Origin: Bifidobacterium breve
GTDB taxonomy: Bacteria; Actinomycetota; Actinomycetes; S36-B12; UBA5976
Reading direction: 5' to 3'
NCBI GenBank assembly: GCA_945861165.1
Contig: CAMATO010000008.1
Coordinates: 1 to 23,007 of the forward strand
Length of the DNA stretch: 23,007 nt
Shown piece by piece: positions 15,738-22,605 of the stretch; the first letter of the stretch is position 1, and each line of letters starts with the position of its first letter. A program made the position numbers and the translations under genes. The notes beneath the pieces are model-generated. The model had not been told where the DNA came from and made no database searches. It saw only the letters and a list, made by a program, of their open reading frames with translations.

Positions 15738-16652
15738 CTATTTCACTAATCCTTCATTGATTCTTTTTAAAGGCTGAACGTCTTTCCAAACTCGTTGTAA
15801 CATATGCCAATCTTGGGGATGTTTTTTAATCTCACTTTCAAACACATTAGCCAGTCTTTGCGTTAAATCGTAAATCTTTTTTTCCTTGGTTTCGCCTTGA
15901 CCTGGACTTAACGGAGGCAAAAATTCCATCACTAAAACATTTTCCTGGTTGTAATAGGTAGCTAAAGGAATAACTAATCCATCAAGTGCCACTGCTATGG
16001 CTGCTGGGCCTACTGGAAAGAACGCAGTTGCAGGACCATATTTAACTTCCATACCGTTATTGGTGATGTCTCGATCAGCAACTAAGGCAACCATGCGTCC
16101 TTCTTTGGCTCTTCTTAAAAGTTTCATAAAAATATCAGACTCACCACTAGTAGGGATAACTTCTATTCCAAAAGAATTACGAAAGGCCACAAATTTTTTG
16201 TATAAAGATTCAGGCTTGAGTCTTTCCACAACGGTGGTAATTTCACCATAATTTGCGGTGTACCAGAAACCTGCCCCATCCCAATTACCCATATGAGGAG
16301 TTGCGGTTACTAAAGGTTTCTTGGAGGCCAAAGCCATATCTATATTGTCTGTTCCAATACAGATGACATGTTTTGCTAAATTATCTTTTTTCCAAGTAGA
16401 AAGTCGAAAGGCATCTTCCCAATAACGAAGATAACTTCTCATGCCATCTCTAACTAATGTTTCTAGAACAAGTGAGTCAGCAGCAATACCCTTCATAAAA
16501 GCTAAATTTGCTCTTAATTGTTGAACTCCAGTGATGTCTTTTTGATAAGACCAGTCGGCAATTTTTCTAAATAGGTTTCGCGCTATTCCTGATGGTAAAC
16601 GTTTAACAAGGACCCAACCGGCTTGGTAACCAAAATCAACTAAAGAAATCAT
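15738..16652 (-). CDS. patA: Phosphatidylinositol mannoside acyltransferase (PatA-like)
   Basis: Predicted to acylate a mannose of PIM using acyl-CoA, at the cytoplasmic membrane surface. The 304 residues belong to the LpxL/HtrB-like lysophospholipid acyltransferase family. The catalytic H-x4-D motif is at His120-Asp125 in TPHMGNWDGAG, and a substrate-pocket motif ALVADRDI with a following GP-A-FFPVGPAAIAVA lies at about 195-225. There is one weakly hydrophobic N-terminal region but no clear signal peptide. ATG at 16652 follows the pgsA stop with no gap (TAAATG), and the stop is two bases from pimA. The order pgsA-patA-pimA equals recalled Rv2612c-Rv2611c-Rv2610c, which supports the specific name over a generic LpxL-like acyltransferase. 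Confidence 0.9.
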   Translation of the reverse strand: MISLVDFGYQAGWVLVKRLPSGIARNLFRKIADWSYQKDITGVQQLRANLAFMKGIAADSLVLETLVRDGMRSYLRYWEDAFRLSTWKKDNLAKHVICIGTDNIDMALASKKPLVTATPHMGNWDGAGFWYTANYGEITTVVERLKPESLYKKFVAFRNSFGIEVIPTSGESDIFMKLLRRAKEGRMVALVADRDITNNGMEVKYGPATAFFPVGPAAIAVALDGLVIPLATYYNQENVLVMEFLPPLSPGQGETKEKKIYDLTQRLANVFESEIKKHPQDWHMLQRVWKDVQPLKRINEGLVK

Positions 16653-17258
16653 TTAAAGTATTTTAGTTTGCTTTAAAACAAAAAACATTCTTTGAATCAC
16701 AGTAATAACACTTATTGCCGCCAAAACCCAAATTGAGGCAAGTAACATCCAATTTATTCCTATTCCAGCTAAGAATGTTCCCGCTACCACCACAATTACC
16801 CGCTCAGGGCGCTCAGCCAAACCTGTATCGCAATTTAAACCTAATCCTTCAGCACGTGCTTTTGTGTAAGAAACAATTTCACTTGCCACCAGGGAAATTA
16901 AACTTAAAACAAAATAGGTGACATTATTTTCACTAGCAAAATAAAATGCAAGACTACCCAGTACTGCCCCATCTGCTATGCGATCAAGAACCGAATCAAA
17001 AAAAGCGCCCCATTTGGAATTACGGTTAAGTAATCGCGCTACTGTCCCATCAACTGCATCTAGACCAACAAAAAGCATAAATAAGACTGAACCTATTAAG
17101 AATTGACCTTGCGCAAGAAAAATTACGGAGACTACGACCACTCCAAAAGTCCCCAACAAAGTAATTGAGTCTGGAGTGAAACCTAATTTTATAAATATTT
17201 TAGCAAAAGGGGTGGCAATTAATTTCCCTAAATTTCTAGCTTTGGAATTTCCCAGCAT
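16653..17258 (-). CDS. pgsA: Phosphatidylinositol (phosphate) synthase, CDP-alcohol phosphatidyltransferase
   Basis: Integral membrane enzyme joining CDP-diacylglycerol to an inositol (in actinobacteria inositol 1-phosphate) head group. The 201 residues contain the complete CDP-alcohol phosphotransferase signature D67-x2-D70-G71-x2-A74-R75-x8-G84-x3-D88-x3-D92. About six hydrophobic segments surround it. It starts at ATG 17258, sharing one base with the HIT gene stop (TAATG), and runs directly into patA. In actinobacteria the pgsA1 copy next to pimA makes the phosphatidylinositol precursor for PIMs; the operon context favours this over a phosphatidylglycerophosphate synthase. Confidence 0.93.
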   Translation of the reverse strand: MLGNSKARNLGKLIATPFAKIFIKLGFTPDSITLLGTFGVVVVSVIFLAQGQFLIGSVLFMLFVGLDAVDGTVARLLNRNSKWGAFFDSVLDRIADGAVLGSLAFYFASENNVTYFVLSLISLVASEIVSYTKARAEGLGLNCDTGLAERPERVIVVVAGTFLAGIGINWMLLASIWVLAAISVITVIQRMFFVLKQTKIL

Positions 17259-17782
17259 TAATCATTCCAAGCTGCAGCTAGAAGAGTTTGGGTATCTTTA
17301 AGTAATTGCGGAATTGATTTAGCTCGACCAATAATGGGCATGAAATTGGTGTCTCCACCCCACCGAGGAACAATGTGTTGATGTAAATGATCTGCCACAC
17401 TGGTACCAGCAACTGGTCCTTGATTCATTCCAATGTTAAAACCTTGCGCACCACTTACTTTTCGTAACACTGACATTGATTTTCTTGTCAGCTCACTCAT
17501 TTCAATTGATTCTTCATCAGTAATAGTTGTGTAATCAGCAAAATGTCTAAAGGGTGCAATCAAAAGATGACCTGCGTTATAAGGATAAAGATTAAGCACC
17601 ACATAATTTAGTTTTCCTTGGAACACCACTAATGAATCTTCTGCTTTGACTTTAGGTGCCGAACAGAACGGACAAGTTTGATCTACTGTGCCATCGCTTC
17701 GCACATCTTGTAAATATTCACCGCGATGAGGGGTCCATAAACGAATCCAGGCATCAGGTAATCCGGTTTCTGGAAATGACAT
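17258..17782 (-). CDS. HIT-domain Ap4A phosphorylase / hydrolase
   Basis: Nucleotide-binding hydrolase or phosphorylase of the histidine triad superfamily. The 174 residues carry the active triad DHLHQHIVPRW with His132, His134 and His136, preceded by the family helix region NIGMNQGPVAGTSVADH. The conserved CPFC cysteine pair is at 37-40, with RLWTPHRGEYL near the N-terminus. The equivalent recalled mycobacterial gene, Rv2613c, is reported as a diadenosine tetraphosphate phosphorylase, and the same position between thrS and pgsA suggests this activity. It starts at ATG 17782 immediately after the thrS stop and ends in a one-base overlap with pgsA. ThrRS can make Ap4A, so the linkage is biochemically sensible, though inferred. 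Confidence 0.9.
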   Translation of the reverse strand: MSFPETGLPDAWIRLWTPHRGEYLQDVRSDGTVDQTCPFCSAPKVKAEDSLVVFQGKLNYVVLNLYPYNAGHLLIAPFRHFADYTTITDEESIEMSELTRKSMSVLRKVSGAQGFNIGMNQGPVAGTSVADHLHQHIVPRWGGDTNFMPIIGRAKSIPQLLKDTQTLLAAAWND

Positions 17783-19771
17783 CTAAACCTGAATTCTTTT
17801 TTCTATGGCATCAAGTATGCGCTTCATCGCATCATCAACTGAAACACTATTTTCTTGAGATCCGTCTCTGAATCTAAACGACACAGCGTTAGCAGAAATA
17901 TCCTGATCCCCAGCTATCAGCATGAAGGGAACTTTTTGGGTTTGAGCAGTTCTGATCTTCTTTTGCATCCGCTCATCACTTGAGTCAATTTCAACACGTA
18001 TGCCTTTAGCTTTTAATTTGGTTTCAATTTCTTGCAAATATGAAACATGGGTGTCAGCAATTGGAATACAAACCACTTGCACAGGTGCAAGCCACGGTGG
18101 AAATGCACCGGCGTAATGTTCCAGTAGCACACCAAAGAATCTTTCAATAGAACCAAATAGCGCTCTGTGAATCATCACAGGACGTTTAACGGAACCATCT
18201 TTATCTTTGTATTCAAGTTCAAATTTTTGTGGCAGTTGGAAATCCAACTGTATTGTGCTCATCTGCCAAGTTCTACCTAAAGCATCCTTAGCCTGCACAG
18301 AAATCTTTGGTCCATAAAAAGCTGCTCCGCCTTCATCCATCACCAAGGGAATGTTTTGTGCTTCTGCTGCTTTTCTTAACGTTTCTGTTGCTTGCAACCA
18401 TTCCGCATCTGTGCCCACAGACTTAGTGGAATTCTTAGTTGATAATTCCAGATAAAAATCATCTAAGCCATAATCTTTAAGTAGTCCTAAAACAAACTTT
18501 AATAACGTATCTAACTCTTGTGGCATATTTTCTAAAGTTGTGTAAATGTGCGCATCATCTTGAGTCATTCCTCTTACTCTGGTTAGACCATGAATCACCC
18601 CAGATTTTTCATAACGATAAACACTGCCAAATTCAAAAAATCTTAATGGTAAATCTCGATACGATTTAGCACTAGATTTGTAAATCAAATTATGAAAAGG
18701 GCAATTCATTGGTTTTAAATAATAATTTTGGGCTGGTTTTCTAACAGTTCCATCAGCATTAAATTCAGCATCTAGTTGCATAGGTGGAAACATGCCATCG
18801 GCATACCATTCAAGATGTCCTGAAGTTTCAAATAAAACAGACTTAGTTATGTGAGGAGTGTAAACAAATTCGTAACCTGATTCTTCGTGACGTTTACGTG
18901 AATAGTCCTCCATCACTTTTCTTATTACTCCACCTTTAGGGTGAAAAACTGCCAAACCTGATCCGATTTCATCAGGAAATGAAAACAAATCTAATTCCAC
19001 ACCAAGTTTTCGATGATCTCTTTTTTCGGCTTCTTCCAGTAAAACCAAATGATTAGCTAACTCTTCTTTGCTAGCCCAGGCGGTACCATAAATTCTTTGC
19101 AACTGAGGATTCTTTTCATCACTTCGCCAATACACACCAGCAGTTCTCATTAATTTGTGTGCACCTAAATATTTAGTGGAAGGAACATGAGGACCTCGAC
19201 ACAAATCTGACCAAACAACTTCACCACTTCTAAAATCAATATTGTCATAAATTGTTAATTCGGCTCCGCCAACTTCCATAACATCTTCAGCAGGGTTTCC
19301 TTTGATTCCAATTAACTCAATTTTAAGAGGTTCTGCTGCTAATTCTTTTAGTAAAGATTTCTCATCACTTACTCTACGAGTAAATCTTTGACCACTTTTT
19401 ATGATGTCTTTCATAGTAGATTCAATTTTTACTAAATCTTCAGGTGTGAAATTATTTTCAACTTTGAAATCGTAATAGAAACCATCTTTAATTGGTGGCC
19501 CAATTCCTAATTTGGTTTGCGGGTTTAGTTTTTGTACTGCTTGGGCCATGATGTGAGCAGTACTATGTCTGATCACTGCTAGTCCTTCTTCAGAACTTGC
19601 CAGAATTCCTATTACTTCATCACCTGCTTTAAGTGGTGTAGCTAAGTCTTTAATGATCCCATTAATTCTTGCCACAACTATATTTTTGTTTTCTTTGTAA
19701 AAATCAATTGCGTTAATTCCAGCTGTGGCGGTTTCTTCTTTCCCGTCAATTTTTACTTTAAATTCTGACAC
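17783..19771 (-). CDS. thrS: Threonyl-tRNA synthetase
   Basis: Charges tRNA-Thr and edits mis-charged Ser-tRNA. The 662 residues hold all domains. An N-terminal TGS domain covers about 1-62. The editing domain has the HxxxH pair His69/His73 and the Cys191/His195 pair in CRGPHVP. The class II catalytic core has zinc ligands Cys357 (KPMNCPFH), His408 (QDDAHIY) and His535 (MIHRALFGS), and motif 2 (RVRGMTQ). The C-terminal anticodon-binding domain starts near 560. The start is GTG at 19771 with AAGGGAT about 7 bases upstream. It heads the HIT-pgsA-patA-pimA series with zero or near-zero gaps and lies 12 bases after the formyltransferase-fold gene. Confidence 0.98.
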   Translation of the reverse strand: MSEFKVKIDGKEETATAGINAIDFYKENKNIVVARINGIIKDLATPLKAGDEVIGILASSEEGLAVIRHSTAHIMAQAVQKLNPQTKLGIGPPIKDGFYYDFKVENNFTPEDLVKIESTMKDIIKSGQRFTRRVSDEKSLLKELAAEPLKIELIGIKGNPAEDVMEVGGAELTIYDNIDFRSGEVVWSDLCRGPHVPSTKYLGAHKLMRTAGVYWRSDEKNPQLQRIYGTAWASKEELANHLVLLEEAEKRDHRKLGVELDLFSFPDEIGSGLAVFHPKGGVIRKVMEDYSRKRHEESGYEFVYTPHITKSVLFETSGHLEWYADGMFPPMQLDAEFNADGTVRKPAQNYYLKPMNCPFHNLIYKSSAKSYRDLPLRFFEFGSVYRYEKSGVIHGLTRVRGMTQDDAHIYTTLENMPQELDTLLKFVLGLLKDYGLDDFYLELSTKNSTKSVGTDAEWLQATETLRKAAEAQNIPLVMDEGGAAFYGPKISVQAKDALGRTWQMSTIQLDFQLPQKFELEYKDKDGSVKRPVMIHRALFGSIERFFGVLLEHYAGAFPPWLAPVQVVCIPIADTHVSYLQEIETKLKAKGIRVEIDSSDERMQKKIRTAQTQKVPFMLIAGDQDISANAVSFRFRDGSQENSVSVDDAMKRILDAIEKRIQV

Positions 19772-19783
19772 AGTTTTTATCCC

Positions 19784-20662
19784 TTATTCGAATCTCTGTC
19801 GAAGTTTGGAAATGGGCAAAACTGATCTGCCATTGTTGCCACTTATTTGGGTTAATTCAATAAAGCCTTTTCCACACACCACCACCGGAATACCGTTAGT
19901 GATTTTCCAAATTTTTCCTGGTGTTCTATTTGCAATGGTTGGGTTTTCTTTACTGACCCTGCCATCAAGAATTCTTACTTCTTCGCCTGCCAGCAGACTT
20001 TTTGCACCAACATAAGGATAACTTGAAGCATGAATGTGTCGTAAGATATTTTCTGCTGGCAAGGACCAATCGATAATGAAATCTTTTTCGTCTCGCCATA
20101 AACTATAGGTTGCTTGTTTTTGGATTTGTGGTTTACCAACAACTTTACCTTTTTTAGAAATTTGGGTAAAAACTTTTTGTAATAATTTTTCTATCAATGT
20201 GGAAATTATTGCCATAGCTTCAGCTAAATTAATTGGGTATTTTATTGATTTCCCAGCTTGAGCAATAATAGGCCCAGCATCTACTTGGCTGGTGGCAATT
20301 ATTGCTGTTGCCCCGATCTTGGTATCGCCATTAATTAACGCGGTTAACAATGGATTCCAGCCTCTATATTTGGGCAGCAAAGAATCATGGATCACAATAA
20401 TTTGTTGATAATTAGCATCGATTAATTTTTTCCAACCAATGGCAAGTGCTAATTCAGATATTTTTCCAGGATCACTTGTGGAAACCTTTATTCCAGCACT
20501 TTCAAAGATTTGGGAGATTTTTTCAAACGGATCATCCACTGTTCCAGTATCAGGTGCTATCACGACTGAACCAATAAATTTTTGATAAGAACTTATGATC
20601 ACTTTGGCAGCTTCATAGCCTTTAACGCCACATAAATACAGATCAACTTTTGATTTATTCAC
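19784..20662 (-). CDS. Formyltransferase-fold protein related to methionyl-tRNA formyltransferase
   Basis: A 292-residue protein with the two-domain layout of Fmt and sugar N-formyltransferases. An N-terminal Rossmann-like domain carries HDSLLPKYRGWNP at about 92-104 and the substrate loop SQVDAGPII at 125-133. A C-terminal FMT-C-like beta domain starts near 190 (DFIIDWSLPAENILRHIHASS). In the family the catalytic residues are Asn-x-His and a later Asp. Here His92 and Asp128 are kept, but the Asn position is Val90 (the codon reads GTG in the minus strand). It may therefore be a divergent formyltransferase, may use another substrate such as an amino sugar, or may have lost activity. It is unlikely to be the primary Fmt on this evidence alone. 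GTG start at 20662; AAGGG about 12 bases upstream. Confidence 0.78.
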   Translation of the reverse strand: MNKSKVDLYLCGVKGYEAAKVIISSYQKFIGSVVIAPDTGTVDDPFEKISQIFESAGIKVSTSDPGKISELALAIGWKKLIDANYQQIIVIHDSLLPKYRGWNPLLTALINGDTKIGATAIIATSQVDAGPIIAQAGKSIKYPINLAEAMAIISTLIEKLLQKVFTQISKKGKVVGKPQIQKQATYSLWRDEKDFIIDWSLPAENILRHIHASSYPYVGAKSLLAGEEVRILDGRVSKENPTIANRTPGKIWKITNGIPVVVCGKGFIELTQISGNNGRSVLPISKLRQRFE

Positions 20663-20715
20663 AGAATTAATACTACCCTTAGGACCTATTTATTCAGGGT
20701 TTTGCAATGAAGGGA

Positions 20716-21069
20716 CTAGCGCTCGAATTTCATCCAAATCCACCAACTAGACAAGATTCCGATGGCGGTGATGAGCAAGAACAACAAATAAATCCATATC
20801 GGTTTTTTGCCCGTAAGTTTTGCTTTAGCTAATTTAAGTCTTAAAGGGGCAAGAAAACGGCTTGCCCAAGTGAATTCTGTTGCCAATGTAAATAGACCAA
20901 TAAATATCATCACCCAACCAGGACCTGGCAGAATTAAGAGCACAATGCCTATGCCAATAATAAAAAATCCTGCAAAAAATACTGCAGTTTTCCAGGCAGC
21001 ATCAGCAATTCTGTTGGCGCGGATGCGGGCCCGAATTATTCTGATGGGACTAGTTGGTCGATCTTTCAT
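20716..21069 (-). CDS. PGPGW-type small membrane protein (TIGR02611-like)
   Basis: Actinobacterial membrane protein of unknown function. From the ATG at 21069 it has 117 residues: a basic N-terminus (RIIRARIRANR), a hydrophobic stretch at about 27-45 ending in the name-giving LPGPGWVM motif, a second hydrophobic stretch directly after it, then a loop rich in K/R and a final membrane segment with WIYLLFLLITAIGILSSWW. The frame stays open upstream to a GTG at 21159, but that would overlap pabB by 47 bases and add a polar, non-conserved 30 residues, so I prefer the internal ATG. No clear Shine-Dalgarno precedes it. It lies 53 bases upstream of the formyltransferase-fold gene and 43 bases after pabB. 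Confidence 0.8.
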   Translation of the reverse strand: MKDRPTSPIRIIRARIRANRIADAAWKTAVFFAGFFIIGIGIVLLILPGPGWVMIFIGLFTLATEFTWASRFLAPLRLKLAKAKLTGKKPIWIYLLFLLITAIGILSSWWIWMKFER

Positions 21070-21112
21070 ATTTACAGAATAATTCAAATCTTTATTTTGA
21101 TTATCTTTGGGG

Positions 21113-22198
21113 TTATAACTTTCGTTGTTTTTTGCTGGCCACTTCAAATAACTTGGCACATTTCAATTCGGTTTCTTGCCACTCCTTTAATGGTTCTGAA
21201 CCCCAGGTGATTCCTGCCCCGGTACCAAACAGAAGTTTGTGCTTATCTTTCCAAAAGGTTCTAATGCCCACCGCTATGGCAGCTGTGTCATTAAAAGTGT
21301 TTATCCAACCAATAGCTCCGCAGTAGGGTCCTCGATCACTTTTCTCAAATTTTTTGATTAATTTCAAAGCACTTATTTTTGGTGCCCCACTAACTGAACC
21401 TGGTGGGAAGGTGGCCTCAAAAATTTCTGCCCAACTAATATCTTCTTTTAATTCACCTGCCACAGTGGAAACCAAATGCACTAAACCGGGGTGAGATTGG
21501 GTTTCCAGCAAACTTGGCACATTAATACTGCCAGTTTTACAAATTCGAGATAAATCGTTTCTCACTAAATCAACTATCATCACATTTTCTGCCCGATCTT
21601 TTTCTGTTAAATCTTCCACAGTTTTACCTGTTCCCTTGATTGGGCTGGAAGTAATTTGTTGCTTATTTCTTGCTAAGAACAATTCTGGTGAAGCAGACAC
21701 CAAGGCCACATCTTTTGTTAATCTTTCGTGCGCTTCTTGGTTAACACTTATGACACAAGAATAAGGAGCAGGATTACCAGTGGTAAGTAAATTAGCTAAT
21801 CCTTCAATTTCGTAACCTTGTGCTTGAATATCTGTTGTTAAAACGCGGCAAATATTTGCCTGATAAACATCCCCCACTGAAATATGTTGCCTTAATCCTT
21901 CAACTGCTAATTCATATTCGGATTGATTCATTGACGAAACCCAATTATTTGGATCTATGCCATTCCAATTTCCTTGATAATCAATAGGGTTTTCTACTTC
22001 TGTTTCAAATTTGAGCAATAACCAAGATCCTTCAAAGGTGCCAATGATTGCCCACAGGCCTGGTTCAGTTAACCGATTCAAATCAATAGCTACATCCTGC
22101 AAACCAACAAATCGTTTGGTGCCAAATTGTGCGTAGGCCATTTCACGAGCCTGGTTTTTCAAGTGCACCATAACTTGAGACATTACCTGCGGAATCAC
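21113..22198 (-). CDS. pabB: Aminodeoxychorismate synthase component I
   Basis: Uses ammonia from a PabA partner to convert chorismate to 4-amino-4-deoxychorismate, the precursor of p-aminobenzoate and folate. The 361 residues are mostly the chorismate-binding domain. The active-site lysine Lys188 in SPIKGT distinguishes PabB-type enzymes from anthranilate synthase TrpE, which has Ala there. Further motifs are MIVDLVRNDL, TFPPGSVSGAPK and GPYCGAIGW. The N-terminal part is shorter than in E. coli PabB (453 residues). The start is GTG at 22198 or ATG at 22183; neither has a strong Shine-Dalgarno. No pabA or pabC gene is adjacent, so the glutaminase must come from elsewhere (perhaps TrpG). It is divergent to the tRNA cluster. 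Confidence 0.9.
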   Translation of the reverse strand: MIPQVMSQVMVHLKNQAREMAYAQFGTKRFVGLQDVAIDLNRLTEPGLWAIIGTFEGSWLLLKFETEVENPIDYQGNWNGIDPNNWVSSMNQSEYELAVEGLRQHISVGDVYQANICRVLTTDIQAQGYEIEGLANLLTTGNPAPYSCVISVNQEAHERLTKDVALVSASPELFLARNKQQITSSPIKGTGKTVEDLTEKDRAENVMIVDLVRNDLSRICKTGSINVPSLLETQSHPGLVHLVSTVAGELKEDISWAEIFEATFPPGSVSGAPKISALKLIKKFEKSDRGPYCGAIGWINTFNDTAAIAVGIRTFWKDKHKLLFGTGAGITWGSEPLKEWQETELKCAKLFEVASKKQRKL

Positions 22199-22298
22199 AA
22201 CTTAGATACTCGACTGAACCCTTTAGCCTCACCTTCGGGTATCTTGAACAGGTACAAATAGGCAAATTCCTTAAAATCAAAGAAATGTCTATTTATTC

Positions 22299-22371
22299 GC
22301 GGACGTGGCGCAGTTGGTAGCGCATAACCTTGCCAAGGTTAGGGTCGCGGGTTCGAATCCCGTCGTCCGCT
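22299..22371 (+). tRNA. tRNA-Gly (anticodon GCC)
   Basis: A complete 73-base cloverleaf. The acceptor arms GCGGACG and CGTCCGC pair fully, the anticodon stem TAACC/GGTTA encloses the loop TTGCCAA with GCC at 22332-22334, and the T arm contains GGTTCGAATCC. The discriminator base is T. CCA is not encoded after it. It is the first of three tandem tRNAs and is divergent from pabB. Confidence 0.96.
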
Positions 22372-22373
22372 CT

Positions 22374-22414
22374 GAAATTTAGTTATTAAATTAATCATTT
22401 ATTAATTAAATTTC
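22374..22414 (+). repeat. AT-rich imperfect hairpin between tRNA-Gly and tRNA-Cys
   Basis: The arms GAAATTTA (22374-22381) and TAAATTTC (22407-22414) are perfect complements. The inner pairing extends by a G-T wobble, three more pairs, one mismatch and about five further pairs, leaving a small loop. There is no U-run after it, so an RNA-processing or structural role fits better than a classic terminator. Confidence 0.45.
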
Positions 22415-22422
22415 AAGCAAGT

Positions 22423-22496
22423 GGTGGAGTGGCCGAGAGGCGAGGCAGCGGCCTGCAAAGCCGCGTACACGGGTTCAAATCCCGTCTCCACCTCCA
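22423..22496 (+). tRNA. tRNA-Cys (anticodon GCA)
   Basis: The cloverleaf runs from GGTGGAG (22423-22429) to its complement CTCCACC, with discriminator T at 22493, the expected identity base for tRNA-Cys. The anticodon loop CTGCAAA holds GCA at 22455-22457, and the T arm is GGGTTCAAATCCC. CCA is encoded at 22494-22496, unlike the two neighbouring tRNA genes. Second of three tandem tRNAs. Confidence 0.95.
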
Positions 22497-22510
22497 AAGA
22501 AAATAACTTT

Positions 22511-22584
22511 GGTCGGTTAGCTCAGTTGGTTAGAGCGCATCCTTGACATGGATGAGGTCGGAGGTTCGAGTCCTCTATCGACCA
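22511..22584 (+). tRNA. tRNA-Val (anticodon GAC)
   Basis: A complete 74-base cloverleaf. The acceptor GGTCGGT pairs with ATCGACC with one G-T wobble. The anticodon stem CATCC/GGATG encloses TTGACAT with GAC at 22545-22547. The T arm contains GGTTCGAGTCC and the discriminator is A. CCA is not encoded. It is 14 bases after the tRNA-Cys CCA end, so the three tRNAs are probably one transcript. Confidence 0.96.
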
Positions 22585-22586
22585 CA

Positions 22587-22605
22587 AAATATTTAATTAA
22601 TATTT
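22587..22605. terminator. Candidate AT-rich bidirectional hairpin after tRNA-Val
   Basis: AAATATT (22587-22593) and AATATTT (22599-22605) are perfect inverted copies around a 5-base loop. The site lies between the convergent ends of the tRNA cluster and the last minus-strand gene and overlaps that gene's final codons. The stem is all A/T and weak, so termination is only possible, not shown. Confidence 0.3.

Noticed and set aside
21070..21159. 30-residue N-terminal extension of the PGPGW protein from a GTG within pabB
   Set aside because: Would overlap pabB by 47 bases and adds polar sequence; the internal ATG gives a normal family length.
22199..22298. Promoter for the tRNA cluster (TTGAAC at 22244-22249 with TTAAAAT near 22271)
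   Set aside because: The spacing of about 21 bases is too long for a standard promoter; no better pair was found.
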